From JALQUL01 sp964556425 (GTDB lineage: Bacteria; Pseudomonadota; Gammaproteobacteria; Burkholderiales; Burkholderiaceae_C), in the NCBI GenBank assembly GCA_964556425.1, contig CAZKWC010000047.1:1-23108 (forward strand): DNA of 23,108 nucleotides, given 5' to 3'. The translations under genes and the position numbers were made by a program. Of this stretch, positions 7,583 through 15,817 are shown one piece after another; position 1 is the stretch's first letter; each line of letters opens with the position of its first letter. The notes beneath the pieces are model-generated. The model was given only the letters and a program-made list of their open reading frames with translations. It ran no database searches and was not told the DNA's origin.

Positions 7583-8217
7583 CTTTTAATTATTCATCAC
7601 TCAATAACCATGCAGTTGCTTTGGCCAGTGGTGACTTCATTGTTTTAATGAACGATGATATTCAAGTTATTGAAGCTAATTGGCTAGAAGAAATGTTGAG
7701 CTACGCACAACAATCGCATATTGGAGCGGTAGGGGCGAAGTTGTATTATCCTAACTACACAATTCAGCACGCAGGAGTCATTTTGGTGGGCATGTTGGCT
7801 AGGCATATTCACAAAGGTTTAAGCGCCAATGATTTAGGTTATTGTTCTAGGGCGCAATTAGCTCAAAACTTTAGCGCGCTTACTGCTGCTTGTTTAATGG
7901 TTAAAAAATCAATTTATGAGCAACTCAATGGGCTTAATTCGACTGACTTAACGGTGGGTTGGAATGACATTGATTTTTGTTTACGAATCAGGCAAGCCGG
8001 ATATGAGAATGTCTGGACTCCCCATGCACAATTATTGCATCATGAGTCGGCTACCCGAGGACAAGATATAAGTCCTGAAAAGCGGGCTAGAGCCGAAAAA
8101 GAAAATCGTTATATGCAAAAAACATGGGGTGATCAAATGCATCAAGACCCTGCCTATAATCCCAATTTAACCGATGCCTATGATGACTTTAGTTATGCTT
8201 GGCCGCCCAGAATTTAA
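7528..8217 (+). CDS. Multidomain glycosyltransferase, 3' part (GT2 catalytic domain)
   Basis: Continuation of the gene that starts at 4493; unique sequence begins at 7583. It holds most of the C-terminal GT2 domain: TFNYSSLNNHAVALASGD, VLMNDDIQV (nucleotide-sugar/metal site, N1002-D-D in the joined protein), GAVGAKLYYPN, then GWNDIDFCLR (N1106; the position of the usual ED.D.CLR catalytic motif) and LLHHESATRG. Intact catalytic motifs indicate an active inverting glycosyltransferase, whereas the preceding GT2-like domain is more degenerate. An ATG at 7537 can be read as a start, but only because the overlap copy is repeated; it is not a real gene start. The gene ends 18 bp from the convergent small gene. 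Donor and acceptor sugars are unknown. Confidence 0.88.
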   Translation, partial: YFNVLRRNPKIKVIRDNDTFNYSSLNNHAVALASGDFIVLMNDDIQVIEANWLEEMLSYAQQSHIGAVGAKLYYPNYTIQHAGVILVGMLARHIHKGLSANDLGYCSRAQLAQNFSALTAACLMVKKSIYEQLNGLNSTDLTVGWNDIDFCLRIRQAGYENVWTPHAQLLHHESATRGQDISPEKRARAEKENRYMQKTWGDQMHQDPAYNPNLTDAYDDFSYAWPPRI

Positions 8218-8235
8218 AGTTGGCCTATAGCTGAG

Positions 8236-8544
8236 TTAAGGCATGGCCTCAATTTCAAATCGAGACTCACCCATATAACGGTTTTCACCAAAGGTATGGG
8301 TAATCGCTGCCAACTCTGCTTGTTGCCAAGTTTCAAGAATTGTTTTTTCTTGTTCAGTGATTAAATCATCATCAGGTTGTTCACCATAAATGGCCACGAT
8401 TTTTAAATAAGCCTGATAGACCGGCCAGACCAAACTAGCATCGCCAATTTGTTCATCTAAATGTCGGCGGTAAATTTTTTCAGCCGCTTTGGCCTGAGCC
8501 GGGCTTAAATCATCTGGTGAATTAAGTTTTAAAATATAGGACAT
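8236..8544 (-). CDS. Conserved-looking hypothetical protein, 102 residues
   Basis: I do not recognise this family. The product is small, soluble, acidic and predicted mostly helical (MSYILKLNSPDDLSPAQAKA, later QEKTILETWQQAELAAITHTF), with no signal peptide, membrane segment or cysteine. Codon use is like its neighbours and it fills the space between convergent and same-strand genes neatly, so it is probably real. It begins at the ATG at 8542-8544 without an obvious ribosome binding site, 87 bp after the radical SAM gene on the same strand. A hairpin lies between the two, so cotranscription is uncertain. Confidence 0.62.
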   Translation of the reverse strand: MSYILKLNSPDDLSPAQAKAAEKIYRRHLDEQIGDASLVWPVYQAYLKIVAIYGEQPDDDLITEQEKTILETWQQAELAAITHTFGENRYMGESRFEIEAMP

Positions 8545-8583
8545 TGTTTATTAATGGGGCGAGTTCAAAAAGCAGCATCAATT

Positions 8584-8609
8584 GCCTTTTTGATTTTGAT
8601 TAAAAAGGC
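8584..8609. terminator. Hairpin between radical SAM gene and small hypothetical gene
   Basis: GCCTTTTT (8584-8591) pairs perfectly with AAAAAGGC (8602-8609) around a 10-nt loop, 22 bp after the radical SAM stop codon. On the minus strand no T-run follows the stem, so it is a weak terminator or a processing hairpin. Confidence 0.4.
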
Positions 8610-8631
8610 TCATTCTACCGAAGATGAGTGT

Positions 8632-10281
8632 TTATTTTGCATGAGGTTCTTGAACCTGTAAATGCATTTGCTGACGTTTAGCATTGCTAGCTTGAGATGG
8701 AAGCTTAGGGTCTAATTCAGCATCGATACTGCTGTTTTCATTGAGTTTTTGTCTTTGCCGTCTTGACAGGCTGTCGGCTAAAATTTGAGGCTTGGCTCTA
8801 GCGCCACTAGCAATATAGTCATTTAACAAATATTGTTTTACGCTACTGGCTTCAAAGCCTTGCTCGGTTAAATAGCAGTATAAATAATCCACAATCGCTT
8901 CTGGGCTCAAACCACTGGTTTTTTGTGAAGTTTTCCAAAGCCACAAACTCCAATTCCAAAAAGCTTCAAACACTGAACTCACTGGTTCAGAATAAAGCCA
9001 AAAGGCCAATGTTTGTTGAAAACGTCCTGAGTTAGCTATTAAATCCCAGTACCTCGCCATACGATGAAAATGCTCCACTTCTTGACGCGATACACAAGAA
9101 GTTTCAAGCACCGTATAAGGGGCTGTTGTTTCATAAACCATGGCGTATTGTTGGGTATGCCTTGCAATAGGAGTGCCACGCAGCCTTTTTAAAATACCTA
9201 ACTGAATTTCATGCGGTTTTAATGCAAACAACATATCAAAGCCCTTGGCAAAACTACTTAAGCTTTCACCGGGTAAGCCAAAAATTAAATCGGTGTGTAA
9301 ATGGGCCTGTGTTTGCTGAGTGAGCCAGGTAATATTGGCCTTGGTTTTTGCATCGTCTTGTTTTCTTGAAATGCGTTGTTGCACTTCAGGATTAAAGCTT
9401 TGTATGCCGATTTCAAACTGCAAAACTCCCGCTGGGAATTGAACAATAAGGTCTTTTAATTTATCGGGTAGCTGGTCGGGAATCAGTTCAAAATGGACAA
9501 ACAAACCTGCTGCTTTATCTGCCTCTAATTCGAGTTTATTTAAAAAGAATTGCAAAATTTTGGCAGATGCTTCAATTTTTAGATTAAAGGTTCTATCTAC
9601 AAATTTATATTGGCGCACCCCTTTTTGATAAAGGTCTTCTACCGATTGTAAAAAATGTTCCAATTCAAATGCCCAAGCAGTTTTATCTAATGAGCTTAAA
9701 CAAAATTCACACTTAAAAGGGCAACCCCTAGAGGCCTCTACATAAACGACACGGTGTGCAATATCGTCTGCACTGTATTCTTTATAGGGCAATTGTATGT
9801 GTTCAAGCGCGGGTTGCTCTCCAGCAATTATTTTCATAAGTGGCCTAGGGCCATTTAAAATATGATGACATAATTTGGGAAAACTAATATCACCCCAGCC
9901 AGTAATTACGTAATCGGCTAGCTGAATAATTTCTTGCTGATCTGTTTCATGGCTGACTTCGGGCCCGCCTAAAACAATTTTGACATCGGGTCTAAGCGCT
10001 TTTAAAGCTTTGATTAAAGCCAGCGTTGGTAAAACGTTCCAAATATAAACTCCAAATCCAATGATTTGAGTTGGCTTATCTTCATTAGAATCAATGGGGC
10101 CCAGTGCTTGCATCACCGACTGTAACAATTCAGTGGTGTTTCGATTAATCGTGAGTTCAAGAAGCTGGGTTTGTGAATATAAACTACCCATATTCGCTAA
10201 TAAATATCTAAGCCCCAAAGAAGCGTGAATATATTTAGCATTAAGTGTGCATAAAACAATGCGTGGAGAAGGATTTTGCAT
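8632..10281 (-). CDS. B12-binding domain radical SAM protein (DUF4080 type)
   Basis: A 549-residue radical SAM enzyme of the class with an N-terminal cobalamin-binding-like Rossmann domain and a C-terminal DUF4080 region. Residues 1-140 carry the Rossmann-like part (IVLCTLNAKYIHASLGLRYL, VLGGPEVS, DYVITGWGD). The [4Fe-4S] motif is RGCPFKCEFC with C187, C191 and C194. HTDLIFGLPGES and QLGILKRLRGTPI are the conserved blocks of the radical SAM barrel and the DUF4080 boundary. Family members of this kind resemble BchE-like cyclases and MiaB-like folds, but the reaction of this subgroup is unknown to me. The ATG at 10279-10281 has AAGGAT about 10 nt upstream. It is divergent from the DsbD-like gene with only 44 bp between start codons, so their promoters must overlap. 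Confidence 0.87.
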   Translation of the reverse strand: MQNPSPRIVLCTLNAKYIHASLGLRYLLANMGSLYSQTQLLELTINRNTTELLQSVMQALGPIDSNEDKPTQIIGFGVYIWNVLPTLALIKALKALRPDVKIVLGGPEVSHETDQQEIIQLADYVITGWGDISFPKLCHHILNGPRPLMKIIAGEQPALEHIQLPYKEYSADDIAHRVVYVEASRGCPFKCEFCLSSLDKTAWAFELEHFLQSVEDLYQKGVRQYKFVDRTFNLKIEASAKILQFFLNKLELEADKAAGLFVHFELIPDQLPDKLKDLIVQFPAGVLQFEIGIQSFNPEVQQRISRKQDDAKTKANITWLTQQTQAHLHTDLIFGLPGESLSSFAKGFDMLFALKPHEIQLGILKRLRGTPIARHTQQYAMVYETTAPYTVLETSCVSRQEVEHFHRMARYWDLIANSGRFQQTLAFWLYSEPVSSVFEAFWNWSLWLWKTSQKTSGLSPEAIVDYLYCYLTEQGFEASSVKQYLLNDYIASGARAKPQILADSLSRRQRQKLNENSSIDAELDPKLPSQASNAKRQQMHLQVQEPHAK

Positions 10282-10325
10282 ACCTGTATTATCCTTGTAA
10301 GTGATGCAATTTTTGAAAGTAGCAA

Positions 10326-12794
10326 ATGAATCAGCAGAGTGTGGCTTTAACTCATTTCAACAGTAATACCAAGATAGTTGCTTTACTGCAAAAAATAGGC
10401 TTTATCTTATTAGGCTTAGTTTTTGGTTTAGTTTTGAGTTCAGCTTTGTATGCGCAAAATTTAGACCTAGGGAAAAAGTCCAATAAAACCGACTTTTTGT
10501 CTAGCAGCAACCCAAAAATAAGTAGTAGCTATACCACAGCTCAAGTCAAGGCAGAGTTATTGCTTCATGCACCCAAGCCTATACAAGCGGGCTCTAGTTT
10601 TTGGCTGGGTTTAAAACTCAGCCACGCCCCGCATTGGCATACCTATTGGAAGAACCCAGGCGACTCTGGTTTGCCCACCGAATTAGAATGGACTTTGCCT
10701 GCGCAATGGAAAACCTCCCCTGTATTATGGCCCCTACCTAAAAAAATTCCAATTGGCCCTTTAGCTAATTACGGCTACGAGAATGATGTGCTGTTAATGA
10801 CCGAGGTGAAGGTGCCTGCTCAATTAGATAACACCGAGCAAAACCCAGTGCGTGTGCAACTTCTTGCAAAATGGTTGGTTTGTAGTCAAGAGTGTATTCC
10901 GCAAGAAGGCAAGTTAGAGCTAGAGATTCCTTGGCAAAAAACGGCCACGCAAAATAGCCTTGATTTTGAACAAGCTTTTGCCCAACAACCGCAGACTTTA
11001 AAGTCGGTAAAAAGCAATCAACTGAATGTAGATGGAAAAGAAATAGAGCTTCAAATTAGTAATCTACCAAAAGCATGGCAAGGTAAAAAATTAGAAGCTA
11101 TGCCAGAAACACCAGAAATTATTAAAATGACGGCCCTACCGGTACAAGAATGGAGTGGCTCCAATTGGAAAATAAAAATTCCACTTTCTGGATTTTTAGG
11201 AAGCCAACCCAAACAAATGGCTTGGGTCATTGCACCTGCAGATTTTAAACCTACAACAAGTAGTCCGGCTTTAAGAATAGAGTTACCGGTTAAAGGGACT
11301 TGGCAAATCGCTAAAACTTCAGAAGTTGCAACTAGTGCTGCTATTAATGCTACTAATAGTGCCTCTAATGCTAATACTAGTAGTTCCGTGCTAGCGAGTG
11401 CCCCATTGGCCTCGTCTCAAGCGCTTTCTTTTAGTACGGCATCAATGGCTTCTGGTGCTTCTAGTACGAGTGCACCCCACTTACAAAATCAAATCGATCA
11501 GGGTAATGAGTCGCAAAATAACTCCTTAGCCACTACCACCATTAATTGGACTGAGTTTTTTATCGCTTTATTTTCAGCCTTAGTGGGCGGTGTATTGCTT
11601 AATTTAATGCCCTGCGTATTTCCAGTCTTGGCGATTAAAATTTTGCACCTTACCCAATACTCTAATAACGCAACACAAAGAAAACAATCGGCAATCGCCT
11701 ATACCGTGGGTGTCATATTAAGCTTTTTAGCTTTGGCTGGTTTGTTATTGACCTTGCGTGCCGCTGGTCAAGGTTTGGGCTGGGGTTTTCAATTACAAAA
11801 TCCCGCTTTTGTCGTGGCATTGTCAGTCTTGTTTGTATTAATTGCCTTTAACTTATTGGGTATGTTTGAGGTCGGGCAATGGTTGCCAAGTCGCTTGGGT
11901 AGCTGGCAAGCCAGTCATCCCGTGCTCAATGCCTTTATGACGGGTGTGTTGGCAGTAGCGGTAGCATCTCCTTGCACCGCACCCTTTATGGGAGCCTCGT
12001 TGGGCTTTGCAATTAACCTGCCTGCTATGTTGGCTTTATCGGTATTTTTTGCTTTGGGCTTGGGCTTGGCACTCCCCTATTTATTGGCTGGTTTTTGGCC
12101 AGGTTTAGCCAATTATTTACCAAGACCAGGTGCTTGGATGGAAAGCTTTAAACAAGCATTGGCTTTTCCAATGTTGGCCACCACCATTTGGTTGGTGTGG
12201 GTCTTAGGCCAACAAAATGGATTAAATGCAGCTGCCGCTTTATTAATGATTTTGTTAGCACTTGGATTCTTGATTTGGAGCTTAGCGCAGCAGGGTAGGG
12301 CCAAATGGTGGCTGGCTTCAATAGGTGCGATTGTTTTTGCAGGTGTGTTGTATTTGCTGGCTGGTTTTGTATTAGAAACACAAGATCCACCAAATCAGAC
12401 TTCTGCTGCTCAAATAGCTCCTGAAAACTCAACATCTGCAACAGGTCAAAATGGGGCAGTGTGGCAAGCGTGGTCACCTGCTTTGCAAAATCAATTATTA
12501 ACACAAGGCAAAGTCGTTTTTGTTGATTACACCGCTGCATGGTGCGTAACTTGTCAGGTCAATAAAAAAACGACTCTCAATCAAACTGAAGTATTGGCGG
12601 CTTTTCAATCCAAAAACATTGTTTTATTACAGGCTGACTGGACCAAAAGAGACGCTGTTATAGAAAAATCGCTTGCACAATTAGGTCGCAATGGTGTACC
12701 AGTTTATGTGTTTTATCAGCAGGGTAAAGCACCGCTTATTTTGAGTGAGTTATTAACGCCATCTCAGGTTTTATCGGCTATCCAAAAATATTAA
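10326..12794 (+). CDS. dsbD: Protein-disulfide reductase, DsbD/ScsB type
   Basis: Inner-membrane protein of 822 residues that passes electrons from cytoplasmic thioredoxin to periplasmic thiol proteins. Order: signal/anchor segment (about 18-44, ending SSALYAQ); periplasmic N-terminal domain about 50-335 (HAPHWHTYWKNPGDSG and C186-S-Q-E-C190); a Ser/Thr/Ala-rich linker about 335-395; an eight-helix CcdA-like core with C430 in NLMPCVFP and C550 in ASPCTAPFMG; and a C-terminal thioredoxin domain with C740-V-T-C743 in DYTAAWCVTC. All three cysteine pairs are present, so it should be functional. The N-terminal domain (PF11412-like) with its CxxxC is closer to ScsB/CcdA-fused reductases than to E. 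coli DsbD, so the symbol is by function rather than strict orthology. It is followed after 10 bp by a CoA-binding protein gene. Confidence 0.88.
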   Translation: MNQQSVALTHFNSNTKIVALLQKIGFILLGLVFGLVLSSALYAQNLDLGKKSNKTDFLSSSNPKISSSYTTAQVKAELLLHAPKPIQAGSSFWLGLKLSHAPHWHTYWKNPGDSGLPTELEWTLPAQWKTSPVLWPLPKKIPIGPLANYGYENDVLLMTEVKVPAQLDNTEQNPVRVQLLAKWLVCSQECIPQEGKLELEIPWQKTATQNSLDFEQAFAQQPQTLKSVKSNQLNVDGKEIELQISNLPKAWQGKKLEAMPETPEIIKMTALPVQEWSGSNWKIKIPLSGFLGSQPKQMAWVIAPADFKPTTSSPALRIELPVKGTWQIAKTSEVATSAAINATNSASNANTSSSVLASAPLASSQALSFSTASMASGASSTSAPHLQNQIDQGNESQNNSLATTTINWTEFFIALFSALVGGVLLNLMPCVFPVLAIKILHLTQYSNNATQRKQSAIAYTVGVILSFLALAGLLLTLRAAGQGLGWGFQLQNPAFVVALSVLFVLIAFNLLGMFEVGQWLPSRLGSWQASHPVLNAFMTGVLAVAVASPCTAPFMGASLGFAINLPAMLALSVFFALGLGLALPYLLAGFWPGLANYLPRPGAWMESFKQALAFPMLATTIWLVWVLGQQNGLNAAAALLMILLALGFLIWSLAQQGRAKWWLASIGAIVFAGVLYLLAGFVLETQDPPNQTSAAQIAPENSTSATGQNGAVWQAWSPALQNQLLTQGKVVFVDYTAAWCVTCQVNKKTTLNQTEVLAAFQSKNIVLLQADWTKRDAVIEKSLAQLGRNGVPVYVFYQQGKAPLILSELLTPSQVLSAIQKY

Positions 12795-12804
12795 AGGACG
12801 AATT

Positions 12805-13257
12805 ATGCAAAGTCACAACAGATTAGCCAATGGTTTAGATATTCAAACCTTAAGTGAGATCGAACATATCAAGCTTATTTTAAAAAATGCTAAAACGATT
12901 GCGGTGGTGGGTTTATCGCCCAAAATGCATCGAGACAGTTACGGCGTGTCGCTTATCATGCAACAAGCTGGATATAAAATAATACCAATCAACCCCAATG
13001 CCAAAGAGATATTAGGGGAACCCGTTTTTACCAGCTTAACTGAAGCAGCCAAAATGCATACTATTGATTTAGTCAATGTATTTAGAAACAGTGAAGATGT
13101 GCCGCCCGTGGTTGATGAAGCGATTGCAATACAGGCTCCTGCAGTGTGGTTGCAGCTGGGTATTAGCAATGCCACAGCCATAGAAAAAGCCAAAGATGCA
13201 GGCCTTTTAACGGTGCAAAATAAGTGTTTAAAAATAGAGTGGCGCCGATATAGCTAG
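12805..13257 (+). CDS. CoA-binding protein, YccU family
   Basis: A 150-residue soluble protein formed almost entirely by a CoA_binding_2 domain, as in E. coli YccU. The Rossmann core is visible: LKNAKTIAVVGLSPKMHRDS (27-46) as nucleotide-binding loop, then GYKIIPINPN and PVFTSLTEA, IDLVNVFRNSEDVPPVVDEA, and QLGISN with a C-terminal NKCLKIEW. Its cellular role is not established; binding of CoA or acyl-CoA is inferred from the fold, which is shared with the alpha subunit of succinyl-CoA synthetase. The ATG follows AAAGGACG and lies 10 bp after the DsbD-like stop codon, so the two form an operon. Confidence 0.9.
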   Translation: MQSHNRLANGLDIQTLSEIEHIKLILKNAKTIAVVGLSPKMHRDSYGVSLIMQQAGYKIIPINPNAKEILGEPVFTSLTEAAKMHTIDLVNVFRNSEDVPPVVDEAIAIQAPAVWLQLGISNATAIEKAKDAGLLTVQNKCLKIEWRRYS

Positions 13258-13276
13258 CAATATTTTTAATGATAGA

Positions 13277-13309
13277 TGAAGACTTGTTAAAGCAGGTAGC
13301 AAGTCTTCA
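13277..13309. terminator. Hairpin between convergent CoA-binding gene and xylulokinase
   Basis: TGAAGACTTG (13277-13286) pairs perfectly with CAAGTCTTCA (13300-13309) around a 13-nt loop. It lies in the 59-bp space between two convergent genes. Only short T-rich stretches flank it, so termination strength is uncertain in either direction. A third CAAGTCTT copy (13323-13330) lies in the end of the xylulokinase gene. Confidence 0.5.
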
Positions 13310-13316
13310 AACTATT

Positions 13317-14786
13317 TTAAGACAAGTCTTTGACTGCTTGGTAAAGTGCTTTAAAGCAAGTAAAACGTTGTTCAATTTGTGCTTGATAAGTGGCATCCAA
13401 TTGACTGAAATATTCTTTTTCGGTGTTCAAAGGTAAACAAACATCTGCCTCATCTGCACCAGTACATAACCATGCTAAACGAGCTGCACCAATGGCCGCT
13501 GCACAATGGGCTCCTGCAGGTTTTACCAATTTAATTTGCAAAACATCAGATAATAATTGAGCCCATTCATCACTTTGTGCTCCTCCACCCACTAAAGACA
13601 ACTCATCAATTCCAGTGGCATTTGGGTTCATGGCCATTAATCCTTCTTTAAGACCAAAACACACTCCCTCCATGACGGCATAAGCCATATCAGCCGTTTG
13701 GTGTTCATGCCGCAAACCAAAAAACATACCACTTGCATTGGCATTGTTATGAGGGGTTCTTTCGCCACTTAAGTAGGGCAAAAACAAGGGGGCATTTTGT
13801 TTTTGTAAGGTGCTTAATTGTGCAACCGAGGCTGATAAAACCGCTTCTTTTTGGCCTCCTACCAATTGCTTGAACCAAGCAAAAGCACTAGCAGCACTTA
13901 GCATTACAGACATCTGATGCCAGCGTTGTGGTAGTGCATGAGCAAACGCATGTACTGCTTGTTCAGGTGCGCTTTGATAGTTGGCGCTGGCTAAAAATAC
14001 CACACCAGAGGTGCCCAAAGAAACAAAACCTTGATTGGCACGGGTAGCACCAATACCTACTGCAGTGGCAGCATTGTCGCCAGCTCCTCCAGCGATTGGA
14101 ATATTGGGGTTAAGCAGTCCCCAACGGTGAGCTAGTTCGGGCTTTAAATAGCCACTTATTTGACTTCCCTCTACCAAGCGGGGCATCTGATCTAGGCCAA
14201 GGCCACAGGCCTTTAGCATGGCCTCACTCCATTGGCGTTGTTCAACATCTAAAAAAAGTGTACCCGCTGCATCGGACATTTCACTTACCAACTCACCACT
14301 TAATTCAAAACGCAACCAATCTTTGGGTAATAAAACAGTTGTAATTTTTTCGAATAGCTCGGGCTCATTTTGCTGCATCCATAATAATTTGGGTGCAGTA
14401 AAACCTGGCATTGCAATATTGCCAGTGATGAATCTAGATCGAGGTTCTTTAGCCTCTAGCTCAAGGCACTGCGCACTAGACCTACCATCATTCCACAAAA
14501 TAGCGGGGCGTAATACTTTTTGCTGATTATCTAGGGTGACCGCACCATGCATTTGCCCTGACAAACCAATGGCCTGAACTTCTTGCCATTGTGCGGCATG
14601 GCTCACACGTAATTGCTCAACTGCATGTTCTAGAGCTTGCCACCAATCGTGTGGCTGCTGCTCACTCCATAGAGCTTGGGGACGCTGAACTTCTAAGCTC
14701 GCATCAGCGGTAGCAATTAACTCATGCTGCAAATTGAGCAAGGCTAATTTAATGCCAGACGTACCTAAGTCTATGCCTAAAAACAT
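13317..14786 (-). CDS. xylB: Xylulokinase (FGGY family)
   Basis: Cytoplasmic kinase phosphorylating D-xylulose to D-xylulose 5-phosphate with ATP. It is a full-length 489-residue FGGY protein (E. coli XylB is 484). Visible motifs: GIDLGTSGIK (D6 in the phosphate-binding loop), GLSGQMHG (74-81), ILWNDGRSS (97-104), GGAGDNAAT with D237 as catalytic base (equivalent to D233 of E. coli XylB), SLGTSG, and a C-terminal GGGAQSDEW. It is the last gene of the polyol operon, 69 bp after the regulator gene, with GGAAG before its ATG (14784-14786). In this context it would phosphorylate D-xylulose made from D-arabinitol or xylitol by the upstream dehydrogenases; this matches MtlY in Pseudomonas mannitol/arabinitol operons. 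Confidence 0.94.
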   Translation of the reverse strand: MFLGIDLGTSGIKLALLNLQHELIATADASLEVQRPQALWSEQQPHDWWQALEHAVEQLRVSHAAQWQEVQAIGLSGQMHGAVTLDNQQKVLRPAILWNDGRSSAQCLELEAKEPRSRFITGNIAMPGFTAPKLLWMQQNEPELFEKITTVLLPKDWLRFELSGELVSEMSDAAGTLFLDVEQRQWSEAMLKACGLGLDQMPRLVEGSQISGYLKPELAHRWGLLNPNIPIAGGAGDNAATAVGIGATRANQGFVSLGTSGVVFLASANYQSAPEQAVHAFAHALPQRWHQMSVMLSAASAFAWFKQLVGGQKEAVLSASVAQLSTLQKQNAPLFLPYLSGERTPHNNANASGMFFGLRHEHQTADMAYAVMEGVCFGLKEGLMAMNPNATGIDELSLVGGGAQSDEWAQLLSDVLQIKLVKPAGAHCAAAIGAARLAWLCTGADEADVCLPLNTEKEYFSQLDATYQAQIEQRFTCFKALYQAVKDLS

Positions 14787-14855
14787 AATTGAAGACTTCC
14801 AAAAGTAAAAATATAAAGTGATCTGGCTGGGTTTTGATCAAAACCGTAAAGACAG

Positions 14856-15779
14856 TTAACCAAATCGATTGGCGACTTGGCGGCGATAGTCTCGCGGTGT
14901 CATGCCTTTTATATCTAAAAAGCGCCGATTAAAATTCGCAATATTGTTAAAACCTACCTCATAGGCAATACTGGTAATGGGCCGGTCAGAATCCATTAAA
15001 AGTTGGCAAGCCCTGTTAACCCTAATTTGATTGACAAAATCTGTAAACGTATTGCCAGTTGCACGCCTAAAAAATCTTGAAAAACGGCTCTCATTCATAT
15101 CAAATTCAAGGGCTAGGTCGGCAGCAGAAAGTGGACTACTAATATTCTCAGTAATACGGCTCACAATCGCATTAATTTGATCGAGTTGATCATCGTTATC
15201 TATACTTTGTAATTGTGCATTCGATAACAAGCGGTAGTCTTTGGCCTCAGCTAACATGGCTAAAAATTCGCAAAATGCGCCAAATCTAGCCAAGCCTTGA
15301 TTCGCCTTTACTTTGCGCCAATATTGCACTGACTGCGGATAGACATCAAAAAATTCAATGCCATGTTTAGCTCTTTCGAGTAAAGGCAAAATAGGCCTTA
15401 ACTCGGGAATCATTTGACTACTATTGGCAATAGGATCATGTGGAAATTGAATCACTAAATCTCGCTCGGCCACACCACCTTCAGGCAAATCCATAGTCAC
15501 CCAGTTATGCGGTAAACGTGGACCAGTAAGCACTAAATGACCTGGTTGAAACTGACCAATCCAATCACCCACAAAAGCCTTTCCAGAGGTGGCGGTAATG
15601 AGGTGTAATTCATATTCATCATGATAATGCCAGCGTGCTAAAGGAGTTGGAAAACCATGAGCCAAACAACGTATTACACCAACGTCAGAAGAAGACTCGT
15701 AACCTAACTCTGGCGATCGACTATAGTCGTGTTCGAGCTCGGGTTTGGTTTGTCTAAGGGCGTGTGGAATTCGAGTCAT
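14856..15779 (-). CDS. AraC-family transcriptional regulator of polyol operon (MtlR-like)
   Basis: A 307-residue regulator with an N-terminal cupin sensing domain (about 45-130: RWHYHDEYELHLITATSGKA, DWIGQFQPGHLVLTGPRLPHNW) and a C-terminal AraC/XylS DNA-binding domain (about 205-305). The latter contains two helix-turn-helix units: LSAADLALEFDMNESRFSRFF and ITSIAYEVGFNNIANFNRRF, followed by MTPRDYRR. The general arrangement matches MtlR, which activates mannitol/arabitol ABC operons in pseudomonads. It lies inside the operon between the SDR and xylulokinase genes, 38 bp after the SDR stop codon, so it would be co-induced. Its likely target is the direct-repeat region upstream of the binding-protein gene. 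The inducer is inferred to be a polyol. No strong ribosome binding site precedes the ATG at 15777-15779. Confidence 0.9.
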   Translation of the reverse strand: MTRIPHALRQTKPELEHDYSRSPELGYESSSDVGVIRCLAHGFPTPLARWHYHDEYELHLITATSGKAFVGDWIGQFQPGHLVLTGPRLPHNWVTMDLPEGGVAERDLVIQFPHDPIANSSQMIPELRPILPLLERAKHGIEFFDVYPQSVQYWRKVKANQGLARFGAFCEFLAMLAEAKDYRLLSNAQLQSIDNDDQLDQINAIVSRITENISSPLSAADLALEFDMNESRFSRFFRRATGNTFTDFVNQIRVNRACQLLMDSDRPITSIAYEVGFNNIANFNRRFLDIKGMTPRDYRRQVANRFG

Positions 15780-15817
15780 AGTCGCATTATCAAATGAATA
15801 AAATTATAAAGTGTAGA

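Noticed and set aside
7537..8217. Separate glycosyltransferase gene starting at ATG 7537
   Set aside because: The ATG lies in the duplicated 55-bp contig overlap; the domain is truncated if started there and intact when joined to the upstream part.
12113..12540. Minus-strand frames inside the DsbD-like gene
   Set aside because: They lie wholly within a clear membrane-protein gene and are shadow frames.
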